A stretch of DNA of 64,000 nt from Bradyrhizobium frederickii (GTDB taxonomy: Bacteria; Pseudomonadota; Alphaproteobacteria; Rhizobiales; Xanthobacteraceae), in the NCBI RefSeq assembly GCF_004570865.1, contig NZ_SPQS01000003.1:310001-374000 (forward strand), read 5' to 3'. The first letter of the stretch is position 1; every line of letters starts with the position of its first letter. The notes under the pieces are model-generated. The model was not told the origin of the DNA, searched no databases, and worked only from the letters and a program-made list of their open reading frames with translations. Below, piece by piece: positions 55,114-63,322 of this stretch. Made by a program: the position numbers and the translations under genes.

Positions 55114-55216
55114 TGTCATCGCCCGGCTTGACCGGGCGATCCAGTACGCCGAGACGGTCGCGGTTGACCCGAGGGGGTGCGGCGTACTGGATTCCCCGCT
55201 TTCGCGGGGAATGACA
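55114..55216. repeat. Cruciform-type repeat, family H, copy 2
   Basis: TGTCAT / ATGACA ends, hairpins CGCCCGG-CTTGA-CCGGGCG and CCCCGC-TTTC-GCGGGG, and ATCCAGTA / TACTGGAT pairing as in copy 1 at 53547. The two arm sequences are nearly identical to copy 1, while the middle differs. The other 200 bases of the gap 54964-55273 hold the palindrome noted above and nothing else recognised. Confidence 0.85.
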
Positions 55217-55273
55217 GCTGTGTTGGGGATGCAGCCTTGCGCAAATCGCGTGGTGCCATGCGCGATGACGAGC

Positions 55274-57103
55274 TTAGGCCTTCAGCTCCGCCGTGGCCTG
55301 ATCGAGCCAGGCCCGGGTCGCCTCGTCGAGCGCCGGCCCGACCTCGGCGCGGACGCGCGCATGGTAGGCGTTGAGCCAGTCGAGCTCATCCTTGCTCAGC
55401 ATCGCGGCGTCGATCAGCCGGCGGTCGATCGGCGCGAGCGTCAGCGTCTCGAACGCGTTCATCGGCTTCTCGGCGCCCTTGATGTCGGCGGCGACGACCA
55501 GCTCGAGGTTCTCGATGCGGATGCCGAAACCATCGGTCTTGTAGTAGCCGGGCTCGTTGGAGAGGATCATGCCGCGCTTCAGCGGCGTGGTGCCGAGCTT
55601 CGAAATGCGCGCCGGCCCTTCGTGCACCGAGAGATAGCTGCCGACGCCGTGGCCGGTGCCGTGCTCGAAATCGACGCCGGCGGCCCAGAGGTATTGCCGT
55701 GCCAGCGTGTCGAGCTGCGCGCCGGTGGTGCCGTCCGGGAAGACCGCGCGTGCGATCGCCATATGGCCGCGCAGCACGCGGGTGAAGCGGTCGCGCATCT
55801 CGTTCGTGGGCTCGCCCACGGCCATGGTGCGGGTGACGTCGGTGGTGCCGTCTTCGTATTGCGCGCCAGAATCGATCAGCAAGAGGTCGCCGGGCGCGAT
55901 GCGCCGGTTACTCTTACGCGTGACGCGGTAGTGCACGATGGCGCCGTTCGGGCCGGTGCCGGAGATGGTGGGAAACGAAACGTCCTTCAGTGCGCCGGTG
56001 TCGCGGCGAAACGTCTCCAGCGCCTCGACCGCGTCGATCTCGGTGAGCTTGCCGCTTGGCGCTTCCCGGTCGACCCACGCCAGGAAGCGCGCCAGCGCCA
56101 GGGCGTCGCGCCGATGCGCCGTCTGCGTCCCCTTGATCTCGGTCGCGTTCTTGACCGCTTTGAGCAGCGCAATCGGATCGCTGCCGCGCACCGGCTTGCC
56201 GCCGGCGCCCGCGATAAGCCGGCTGAGCGCGTCGGCCGCCGTGGCGCTGTCCAGTGCGATCGACCCGCCGCCTTTGGCGAGCGCCATCAGCGTCGGCGCC
56301 ATCGCGTCGGGCTCGCGCACGTCGGCGGACTGCTCGAGATGGTCGCGCGTCAGGTTGGAGAGCTTGCGGTTATCGATGAAGATGGTGGGACGCCCGTCTT
56401 TCGGCACCAGCGCATAGGACAGCGGCAGCGGGGTATGGGCGACATCGGCGCCGCGGATGTTGAAGGTCCAGGCGACCGCGTGGCTGTCGGACAGCACCAG
56501 CGCGTCGACGCCGAGCTTGCCGATCTCGCTTCTGATCTGCGTCAGCTTCTCGGCTTCCGTGATGCCGGCATGCTGGAGCCCGTGCACGGCGACGGGGGCG
56601 AGCGGCGGCTGCGGGCGGTCCTGCCAGATCGCATCGATCGGATTGCTGTCGACGGCAACCAGCTCGGCGCCGGCCTTGGCGCAGGCGGCAGACAGGCGCT
56701 CGGCTGCCGCAAAAGTGTGCAGCCACGGATCAAATCCGAGGCGGTCACCGGCTTTCAGATGCGCCGACACCCAGCTCTCCGGCGGCGGGTCGATCAGCGA
56801 TTCCACGACCCAGGCCTTTGCATCGACCTGCTTGGCGGCCTGAAGCGTGTAGCGGCCGTCGACGAACAATGCGGCCTCCTGCGTCAGAACCACCGCGAAT
56901 CCCGCCGAGCCCGTGAAACCGGTCAGCCAGGCCAGCCGTTCTTCCGACGGCGGCACATATTCGTTCTGCTGCTGATCGGCGCGCGGAACGACGAATCCGG
57001 CGAGCTTGCGACGGGCGAGTTCTTCGCGAAGTGCGGCCAGCCGTGCCGTCAATGCGACGCCGGCCTCCGGCTCCTCGAATGTCTGGAAGTGTGCTTCGAA
57101 CAT
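55274..57103 (-). CDS. pepP: Xaa-Pro aminopeptidase (M24B)
   Basis: A 609-residue protein with two creatinase N-terminal domains (about 1-300) and the pita-bread peptidase domain. Metal ligands are visible: LLLIDSGAQYEDGTTDVTRT (two Asp), EHGTGHGVGSYLSVHEGPAR (His), and the Glu in SNEPGYY and ENLELVV. It removes N-terminal residues before proline in the cytoplasm. The size matches eukaryote-like XPNPEP1-type enzymes common in Alphaproteobacteria rather than E. coli PepP (441 residues). Confidence 0.93.
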   Translation of the reverse strand: MFEAHFQTFEEPEAGVALTARLAALREELARRKLAGFVVPRADQQQNEYVPPSEERLAWLTGFTGSAGFAVVLTQEAALFVDGRYTLQAAKQVDAKAWVVESLIDPPPESWVSAHLKAGDRLGFDPWLHTFAAAERLSAACAKAGAELVAVDSNPIDAIWQDRPQPPLAPVAVHGLQHAGITEAEKLTQIRSEIGKLGVDALVLSDSHAVAWTFNIRGADVAHTPLPLSYALVPKDGRPTIFIDNRKLSNLTRDHLEQSADVREPDAMAPTLMALAKGGGSIALDSATAADALSRLIAGAGGKPVRGSDPIALLKAVKNATEIKGTQTAHRRDALALARFLAWVDREAPSGKLTEIDAVEALETFRRDTGALKDVSFPTISGTGPNGAIVHYRVTRKSNRRIAPGDLLLIDSGAQYEDGTTDVTRTMAVGEPTNEMRDRFTRVLRGHMAIARAVFPDGTTGAQLDTLARQYLWAAGVDFEHGTGHGVGSYLSVHEGPARISKLGTTPLKRGMILSNEPGYYKTDGFGIRIENLELVVAADIKGAEKPMNAFETLTLAPIDRRLIDAAMLSKDELDWLNAYHARVRAEVGPALDEATRAWLDQATAELKA

Positions 57104-57289
57104 GGTGGATCACTTTAGGATCATGGGGATGAGTCCGCAATCTGGACGCATTTACGTCGCATGTGGCATGGACTGTGCTTGAATGGTTCCACTTGAATTG
57201 AGTGGAGTAAAGGATGCGGCAGCCGCGCTTCGTCCGGATGACAGCGAAATTCGAGCAGGTGGTTCATCTCAACGGCGAGGGGACACACG

Positions 57290-57469
57290 ATGCCAGCATT
57301 CACGTTTGAGAAGATTTCGCCGCCGGCGCGCCGAGCCCCGACGGCGTCGGCACCGAAAAAGCCGCGCAGCGTCATCAGCCAGATGATCAACCGCATCGCC
57401 GAGCGCCGCGCCAAGCGCGCGTTGCAGGTCGAGCGTACGGCGCACCGCGACGACAAGCCGGCGGAGTAG
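57290..57469 (+). CDS. Small basic protein, 59 residues
   Basis: A short gene with GAGGGG nine bases before the ATG. The protein begins MPAFTFEKISPPARRAPTAS and has a Lys/Arg-rich helix (SQMINRIAERRAKRAL at about 30-45), ending in PAE. It has no membrane segment. I believe similar small proteins occur in other Bradyrhizobium genomes but cannot check. The basic helix suggests nucleic acid or protein binding, which is a guess. It is divergent from pepP. Confidence 0.6.
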   Translation: MPAFTFEKISPPARRAPTASAPKKPRSVISQMINRIAERRAKRALQVERTAHRDDKPAE

Positions 57470-57483
57470 CGGCATTGCTGATG

Positions 57484-57612
57484 CCGTAGGGCGAGCAAAG
57501 GCGCGAAGCGCCGTGCCCGCCATCTTTCCCGGATTTGCGAACGTCATGGTGGGCTCGCTTTCGCCGTCGCCCTTCGAGCTGTGGCGGACAAGTCGCTTTG
57601 CCCGCCTAAGGC
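57484..57612. repeat. Palindromic intergenic repeat, family G
   Basis: GCCGTAGGGCGAGCAAAGGC with GCGAAGCGC hairpin and GTGCCCGCCAT, then ATGGTGGGCTCGC and GTCGCTTTGCCCGCCTAAGGC on the other side. The halves pair imperfectly. It separates convergent genes. Confidence 0.6.
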
Positions 57613-57623
57613 ACCTGTGCTGG

Positions 57624-58511
57624 CTATCCCACCTTCCGCAGCAACAGACTGCTCCACCCCTCGATCCGCAGATGCTTCAACGGCACGAGGCCGCGGGCGC
57701 GATAGGCGGCGATCACGGCGGGGGCCTGATGCGTCAGCAGGCCGGAGAGGATGACGCGTCCGCCGGGCGCGAGATGCCGTGCCATCGGGCCCGCCAATTG
57801 CCTCAGCGGATTGGCAAGGATGTTGGCCAGCACCAGGTCGAACGGGCCGGCCCGTCCAAAATCCGGCGCGGCGAAGCCGGTCGCGCGGATCACCCGCACA
57901 TGGTTGCCCACTTCATTCAGCCAGGCGTTCTCGGAGGCCACCCGCACCGAGGGCGGATCGATGTCGGAGGCGAGCACGGCGCGATGCAGCGCCTTCGCCG
58001 CAGCGATCGCCAGCACGCCGGTCCCAGTGCCGAGGTCGAGCACGTTCCTCGGGCGGGAACTCTTCAGGACATGGTCAAGCAGCAGTAAACAGCCACGCGT
58101 CGTGCCGTGATGGCCGGTGCCGAAGGCGAGCGCCGCCTCGATCTCGATCGCGAGCTTGTTCGGTGCCACGCGGTCGCGGTCATGACTGCCGTGCACGACG
58201 AAGCGCCCGGCCGGGACCGGGACGAGATCCTCCAGGCTGGCCCTGACCCAGTCCTTGGCCTCGACAGTATCGAAGGCGAGCGTCGCGGCGATCTCATTTC
58301 CCGCTGAAATTGCAATAAGTTCGCGCAGCCATGGCTGATCGGGCGCCTCGGCGAAATGGAGCGTGACGTCCCATTGTCCGTCCGGCCGCTCGAAGGCGGC
58401 GACCGCCGCATCCCCCTCGAAGAACACCTCGGTGAGCACGTCGACGACGCGCCGGGCGTCGGCCTCGCTGCCGATTGAAAAGCTGGCGCGATGGGTTGGA
58501 GCAGGCTGCAT
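57624..58511 (-). CDS. prmA: Ribosomal protein L11 methyltransferase
   Basis: A 295-residue protein. The N-terminal substrate-recognition domain is about 1-110. The catalytic domain has LAFGTGHHGTTRGCLLLLDH, VLDLGTGTGVLAIAAAKALH (SAM site), SDIDPPSVRVASENAWLN and LVLANILANPLRQLA (NxxA/NPLxxLA loop) typical of PrmA. It trimethylates several amino groups of L11. No neighbour is linked to it in function. Confidence 0.94.
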   Translation of the reverse strand: MQPAPTHRASFSIGSEADARRVVDVLTEVFFEGDAAVAAFERPDGQWDVTLHFAEAPDQPWLRELIAISAGNEIAATLAFDTVEAKDWVRASLEDLVPVPAGRFVVHGSHDRDRVAPNKLAIEIEAALAFGTGHHGTTRGCLLLLDHVLKSSRPRNVLDLGTGTGVLAIAAAKALHRAVLASDIDPPSVRVASENAWLNEVGNHVRVIRATGFAAPDFGRAGPFDLVLANILANPLRQLAGPMARHLAPGGRVILSGLLTHQAPAVIAAYRARGLVPLKHLRIEGWSSLLLRKVG

Positions 58512-58666
58512 TCAGGGTTCCGTTGAGTTGAATTTTTGGGATTTTTGCCGCCAATTTTCCGCGCAAGTTGCAGTTCCCGGGTTAACCCGGCTGAAGGCTG
58601 CGCCCCCGTACATTCTCGGGTGTTGAATTAAGCCAACACAGCTTGGAATTGAAACGGAGGCGAGTC

Positions 58667-58831
58667 TTGAAGAGCATAATCCAGAAGTTCTGGTCGGATG
58701 AATCCGGTGCCACGGCGATCGAATACGGTCTGATTGCCGCGGGCATCGCCCTGGCGATCATCACCGTGGTGAACAGCCTGGGCAGCACCATGAACGACAA
58801 GTTCACGTCGATTAGCACCAACCTGAAGTAA
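58667..58831 (+). CDS. Flp/Fap-type (type IVb) pilin, orphan
   Basis: A 54-residue prepilin. It has a short leader, then SDESGATAIEYGLIAAGIAL: cleavage is expected after the Gly, leaving the Flp Glu at position 5 and the hydrophobic assembly helix. GGAGG lies before the TTG start at 58667. No tad/cpa secretion genes are in the window, so assembly must rely on a locus elsewhere. A CAGC-GGGG-GCTG hairpin and T-run (about 58850-58866) follows the gene and may be its terminator. Confidence 0.9.
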   Translation: MKSIIQKFWSDESGATAIEYGLIAAGIALAIITVVNSLGSTMNDKFTSISTNLK

Positions 58832-58888
58832 TTTCCGCCTCCATTTCCCAGCGGGGGCTGCTTTTTCTTCTGGGCTGACCTGATCACC

Positions 58889-58917
58889 GCCCGCGAGGGG
58901 AATTCCCCCTGGCGGGC
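58889..58917. terminator. Hairpin downstream of the pilin gene
   Basis: GCCCGC / GCGGGC outer arms and AGGGG-AATT-CCCCCT inner arms form a long stem. There is no U-run on the plus side (GAGGTCATTTCC follows), so it could also be a protein site. Confidence 0.4.
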
Positions 58918-58975
58918 GAGGTCATTTCCTGCTGGCGCTTTGATATTCACAGCTTGTCCGCTGCTCACCGGCACC

Positions 58976-59121
58976 CTATCCACCGGTTTTTCCCGCAATT
59001 GTCCCTCCGATTTTCCACTGCGTTTCCCCCGGCCGTTGCGATGCTCCGGTCCCAAGCATCCGCGGCCTGTCCACAGACCGTTCAACAACCTGTCCACAAG
59101 GGATCCCCAGATCTATCCACG
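58976..59121. promoter_or_regulatory. Cluster of DnaA-box-like nonamers
   Basis: Five same-strand nonamers related to TTATCCACA: CTATCCACC (58976), TTTTCCACT (59011), CTGTCCACA (59067), CTGTCCACA (59090) and CTATCCACG (59113). The last three start exactly 23 bp apart. Each differs from the consensus at two or more positions. No replication gene is near. The gap 58832-59112 otherwise holds only the pilin hairpins. Confidence 0.35.
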
Positions 59122-60723
59122 GCTTCCGAACAGCGAGCGGTGATCCCTCAGGATCGCCTGCGCGGCGTTATGGCCGGGCGCACCGGTGACGCCGCCGCCG
59201 GGATGGGCGCCTGAGCCGCAATGATAGAGGCCTCTTAACGGCCCGCGATAATCGGCATGGCCCAGCATCGGCCGTGCCGAGAACAGCTGGTTCAGGGTCA
59301 ACGCGCCGTGGAAGATGTCGCCGCCGACGAGGCCGAACTGCCGCTCGAGGTCGAGCGGAGATAGGATCTGGCGGCCGAGCACGCTCGCCGCAAAACCCGG
59401 CGCGTATTCGTCCACCGTCGCGATCATGAGATCGGCGACCTCCTCGCGATGGTCGTCCCACGACTTTCCATCAGGAAGCTCCGGCGCGACGTGCTGGCAG
59501 AACAGGCTCGCGACATGCTTTCCCGCGGGCGCCAGCGTGTCGTCGAGCGTGGAGGGGATCAGCATCTCGACCACGGGCTGTCGGCTCCAGCCCCGCGAGC
59601 GCGCATCGAGATAGGCGCGGTCCATGTAGGGAAGGCTCGGCGCCAGGATGATGCCGGAAGAAAGATGGTCGCCTTCGCCCGGCAGCGCCGTGAACGAGGG
59701 CAGGCGATCCAGCGCCACGTTCATCCGGAAGGTGCCGGAGCCGTTCTTCCAGTGCCGGATGCGGGCGAGGAAGTCCGCAGGCAGCGCCTCGGCCGCGATC
59801 AGCTGCGTGTAGAGCAGCTTTGGATTGACATTGGCCGCGACATATTTCGCGCGGATCGCCTCGCCGTTCTCCAGCACAATTCCGGCGGCGCGGTCGCGCT
59901 CCACGATCACCTCGCGCACGCCGGCATCCGTGTCGATCACGACGCCGCGGTCGCGCGCCGCGCGCGCCATCGCCTGCGTGATCGCGCCCATGCCGCCGAT
60001 GGCATGGCCCCAGACGCCCTTCTTGCCGTTCACCTCGCCGAAGGCGTGATGCAGCATCACGTAGGCCGAGCCGGCGGCGTAGGGGCTGGCATAATTGCCG
60101 ACGATGGCGTCGAAGCCGAACAGCGCCTTGACCAGATCATGCTCGAAGCGCTCATCCAGCATCTCGCCGGCGGAGCGGGTGAAGAGATCGAGCAGGCTGC
60201 GGCTCTGTTCCAGCGTGAGGCCGCGCAGGATGCTGGCGGTCTTCCAGGCGTTGACGCCTTCGCGCAACGCCGCCGTGCCAAAACCCTCGACGAGGTTCGG
60301 CGGCGCGCGCAGCACGAACTGCCTGAGCACGTCGGCGATCTCTTCCAGCTCGCGTGAAAACCCGTCGAGCGCGCCTGCGTCATGCGCGCTCAGTCGTGCG
60401 ACTGATGCCTTCGTCCGGCCCTCCCCGGCGAGGAGATAGCTGGCATCGGGCGCGGGCAGGAAATTCTGGGCGCGCCGTTCCACGATGCGCAGGCCCTGCT
60501 CGGTGAGCTTGAGGTCGCGGATCACCTGCGGATTGAGCAGGCTCACCGTGTAGGCCGCCACCGAATTGCGGAATCCCGGGTGAAACTCCTCCGTGACCGC
60601 GGCACCGCCGACCACCTTGCGGCGCTCGACCACGCGCACGCGCAGGCCGGCCATCGCGAGATAGGCCGCGCAAGTGAGGCCGTTATGGCCAGCGCCGATG
60701 ATGACGACGTCGGTTTCGGTCAT
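59113..60723 (-). CDS. Phytoene desaturase-like FAD-dependent oxidoreductase
   Basis: A 536-residue protein. The FAD-binding fold is at the N-terminus (DVVIIGAGHNGLTCAAYLAM, then VVERRKVVGGAAVTEEFHPG). A second dinucleotide-like and membrane-contact region follows, and the C-terminal FAD motif is GLYHCGSGAHPGGGVTGAPG. This matches the PYROXD2/CrtI-like group rather than true carotenoid desaturases. No carotenoid genes are near, so the substrate is unknown. Its stop codon overlaps the last DnaA-like nonamer. Confidence 0.88.
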   Translation of the reverse strand: MTETDVVIIGAGHNGLTCAAYLAMAGLRVRVVERRKVVGGAAVTEEFHPGFRNSVAAYTVSLLNPQVIRDLKLTEQGLRIVERRAQNFLPAPDASYLLAGEGRTKASVARLSAHDAGALDGFSRELEEIADVLRQFVLRAPPNLVEGFGTAALREGVNAWKTASILRGLTLEQSRSLLDLFTRSAGEMLDERFEHDLVKALFGFDAIVGNYASPYAAGSAYVMLHHAFGEVNGKKGVWGHAIGGMGAITQAMARAARDRGVVIDTDAGVREVIVERDRAAGIVLENGEAIRAKYVAANVNPKLLYTQLIAAEALPADFLARIRHWKNGSGTFRMNVALDRLPSFTALPGEGDHLSSGIILAPSLPYMDRAYLDARSRGWSRQPVVEMLIPSTLDDTLAPAGKHVASLFCQHVAPELPDGKSWDDHREEVADLMIATVDEYAPGFAASVLGRQILSPLDLERQFGLVGGDIFHGALTLNQLFSARPMLGHADYRGPLRGLYHCGSGAHPGGGVTGAPGHNAAQAILRDHRSLFGSRG

Positions 60724-60746
60724 GAAGATGCAAGGCCCAGTCTACC

Positions 60747-60824
60747 GTCATTCCGGGGCTCGCGAAGCGAGAACCCGGAATCTCGAGGTTCCGGGTTCGA
60801 TGCTCCGCATCGCCCCGGAATGAC
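60747..60824. repeat. Palindromic intergenic repeat, family A, short form
   Basis: GTCATTCCGGGGC on the left pairs with GCCCCGGAATGAC on the right, with GAACCCGGAA / TTCCGGGTTC inside. It lies in the 217-bp gap between divergent genes, together with a probable promoter region. Confidence 0.8.
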
Positions 60825-60940
60825 ATCTCTATATCAAGCAATTCACGCTGCAACATCACACCCCCCTTTATTGCCCGTTCAGGCGCCTTGTGCTCCATTG
60901 CGCGCGTCCGGCGCCCGCCGGGTTTTGAGCCGGAGCTTCC

Positions 60941-63220
60941 ATGGATTCGATCGTGCAACCCGCCGCCACGGAGCAGCCGTCCGCCTCGCGCAACCGGCTG
61001 GTGCTGACGGTCTACACCGCCGCGATCTTCGTCAGCGCGCTGCTGCTGTTCTCGGTGCAGCCGCTGTTCACGAAGATGGTGCTGCCGCGGCTCGGCGGCT
61101 CGCCGGCGGTGTGGTCGGTGGCGATGGTGTTCTTCCAGTCGCTGCTGCTGGCGGGCTATGCGTATGCGCATCTCTTGATGCAGGCGAGGAGCCGCGTCGT
61201 GCCGGTGGCCGTGCATCTGGTGCTGCTGATCGCGGCCTTCGCCACGCTGCCGCTCGGCATCGCCTCCGGCTATGGCGAGCCGCCGGCTTCCGGCTATGCG
61301 TTCTGGCTGCTCGGCCTGTTCGTGGTCTCGATCGGCCTGCCGTTCTTTGCGCTCGCGGCCAACAATCCGCTGTTGCAGGCCTGGTTCGTCCGCACCGGTC
61401 ACCCCGCCGGACATGATCCCTATTTCCTCTATGCCTCCTCCAACATCGGCAGCTTCCTCGCGCTGCTGTCCTATCCGTTCCTGCTGGAGCCGGTGTTCAC
61501 GCTGCACACGCAGAACCGGCTCTGGACCGGCGGCTATGCCCTCTTGATTCTCCTGATCGCCGCCTGCGGTGTGTTGCTGCTGCGCTCGCCGAAACTGGCA
61601 GTGGTCGACGCGAAAACCGAGGACGCGAATGCGCCGGCGCCGGGGTTCTTGACGCGGCTGCGGTGGATCTTCCTCGCCGCGGTGCCCTCGGGCCTGCTCA
61701 TCGCCGTCACCGCGCATATCTCGACCGACGTTGCGGCGGCGCCGCTGCTGTGGGTGCTGCCGCTGTCGCTGTATCTGCTCACCTGGGTCGTGGTGTTCCA
61801 GTCGCGGCCGCTGCTGCCGCACAAATGGATGCTGATGCTGCAGCCGGTCGCGATCGCGGGCGTTGTCGTCCTGCTCGCCTTCGGCGGCGAACAGAATCTG
61901 CTGCTGACGCTCGGCGGCCATCAATTGTGCTTCTTCGTCATCGCCATGGCCTGCCATGGCGAGCTGGCGCGGACCCGTCCGGCCGCCAAATATCTCACCG
62001 GATTCTATGTCGCGCTGTCGTTCGGCGGCATGGTCGGCGGCCTCTTTGCCGGTCTCCTCGCCCCCTTCACCTTCTCGTGGATCGCCGAATATCCGATCCT
62101 GGTCGCGCTTGCCGCGCTGTGCCGGCCGATTGCGAACGAACGGCTTGCCGGAGTCGTCAAATGGTACTGGCTGGCGCTCGCCGCGCTCGCGGTGGCGCTG
62201 GTCGCACCGTCATACGCCACCGGCAATCTCTCGACCTGGTTCGAGGATCACCGCGTCTGGGTCGCCGGCAGCGTCGGCGTGCTCGCCGCGCTGCTGGCAC
62301 TGATGCTCAATGCCGGCCGCTGGAAGATCTTTGCCACCGTCGTGCTCGCGCTGGCGTTGATCCGCGTCTATCCCGCGGACGAGGGCCGCGTCACGACGGT
62401 GCGCAGTTTCTTCGGCGTGCACAAGATCGTGGTGGCGCCCGGCGGGTACTTCCATGTGCTGATGCACGGCACCACGATTCACGGCGCCGAGCGCTTCCGC
62501 AACAACGACGGCACGCCCGTCGCCGGCCGTCCCGAGCCGATCACCTATTATCACAAGGACGGCGGCATCGGTCAGGCCGTCAGCGCCATCCGCGAACGCA
62601 AGGGCGCACCGCTCAAGGTCGCCGCGATCGGCGTCGGCTCGGGCACACTCGCCTGTGCCGCCGCGCCTGGCGAGGACTGGAAATTCTTCGAGATCGACCA
62701 GTCGATGGTCGATGCCGCGCGCGATCCCAGAAATTTCCGCTACATCTCGAGCTGCATGCCGGACATGAAGCCCGTGATCGGCGATGCGCGCCTCACCTTC
62801 GCCAAGGAGCCCGACGGCGCCTATGACCTCATCATCGTCGATGCGTATTCGTCGGATGCGATCCCGATCCATCTCGCCACCGAAGAGGCGATGAAGATCT
62901 ACAAGGACAAGCTCGCGCCACACGGCGCCGTGGTGATGCACGTCTCCAACCGGCATCTCGATCTCGAGACCGTGGTGGTCGGCATCGCCGACGCCAACGA
63001 TCTCAAGAGCTGGGTCTTCAACGAGGATTCCGGGCGAGATGGCGACTACATCTTCTCGACCGACGTCGTCATCTCGGCGCGGGAGGAAGCCGACATCGGC
63101 CGGCTCGCCGCCTCGAAGTCGTGGGAGCAGACCGAAGCCGATGACAGGGTGCGGGTCTGGACCGACGACTATTCCAACATCCTGGGCGCGCTTTATCGGC
63201 GCTGGCGGGACGGGGAGTAG
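60941..63220 (+). CDS. Membrane protein fused to a spermidine-synthase-like domain
   Basis: A 759-residue protein. Residues about 20-480 hold some 12-14 hydrophobic spans (begins VYTAAIFVSALLLFSVQPLF; includes NNPLLQAWFVRTGHP and YFLYASSNIGSFLALLSYP). Residues about 500-750 are a spermidine synthase fold: AAIGVGSGTLACAA (SAM-type loop), FFEIDQSMVDAARDP, and LIIVDAYSSDAIPIHLATEE. Such fused proteins are widespread, but their product is unproved, and key polyamine-site residues cannot be judged by eye. Polyamine synthesis should not be assumed. Confidence 0.85.
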   Translation: MDSIVQPAATEQPSASRNRLVLTVYTAAIFVSALLLFSVQPLFTKMVLPRLGGSPAVWSVAMVFFQSLLLAGYAYAHLLMQARSRVVPVAVHLVLLIAAFATLPLGIASGYGEPPASGYAFWLLGLFVVSIGLPFFALAANNPLLQAWFVRTGHPAGHDPYFLYASSNIGSFLALLSYPFLLEPVFTLHTQNRLWTGGYALLILLIAACGVLLLRSPKLAVVDAKTEDANAPAPGFLTRLRWIFLAAVPSGLLIAVTAHISTDVAAAPLLWVLPLSLYLLTWVVVFQSRPLLPHKWMLMLQPVAIAGVVVLLAFGGEQNLLLTLGGHQLCFFVIAMACHGELARTRPAAKYLTGFYVALSFGGMVGGLFAGLLAPFTFSWIAEYPILVALAALCRPIANERLAGVVKWYWLALAALAVALVAPSYATGNLSTWFEDHRVWVAGSVGVLAALLALMLNAGRWKIFATVVLALALIRVYPADEGRVTTVRSFFGVHKIVVAPGGYFHVLMHGTTIHGAERFRNNDGTPVAGRPEPITYYHKDGGIGQAVSAIRERKGAPLKVAAIGVGSGTLACAAAPGEDWKFFEIDQSMVDAARDPRNFRYISSCMPDMKPVIGDARLTFAKEPDGAYDLIIVDAYSSDAIPIHLATEEAMKIYKDKLAPHGAVVMHVSNRHLDLETVVVGIADANDLKSWVFNEDSGRDGDYIFSTDVVISAREEADIGRLAASKSWEQTEADDRVRVWTDDYSNILGALYRRWRDGE

Positions 63221-63228
63221 GGAAGCTC

Positions 63229-63316
63229 CGTCGCCCGGACGAATCCCGTGCCCCGGCGTCCTGGGTCCCGGCTCAGCGTCGCGTCATTTCATGCCGCGCC
63301 GCGTCCGGGACACGAG
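63229..63316. repeat. Palindromic intergenic repeat, family C, short form
   Basis: GTCGCCCGGACG and CCCGTGCCCCGG on the left, GGGTCCCGGCTC in the middle, GCGTCCGGGACACGAG on the right. It lies between convergent genes. Confidence 0.7.
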
Positions 63317-63322
63317 ACCGTC

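Noticed and set aside
54797..57118. 773-codon plus-strand frame opposite pepP
   Set aside because: Antisense to a protein with intact metal-binding motifs; its translation is Arg/His/Asp-rich low-complexity sequence typical of reverse-strand reading.
58976..59121. Replication origin
   Set aside because: The DnaA-like nonamers are imperfect, there is no adjacent A/T-rich unwinding element, and no dnaA, hemE, parAB or repABC gene is near.
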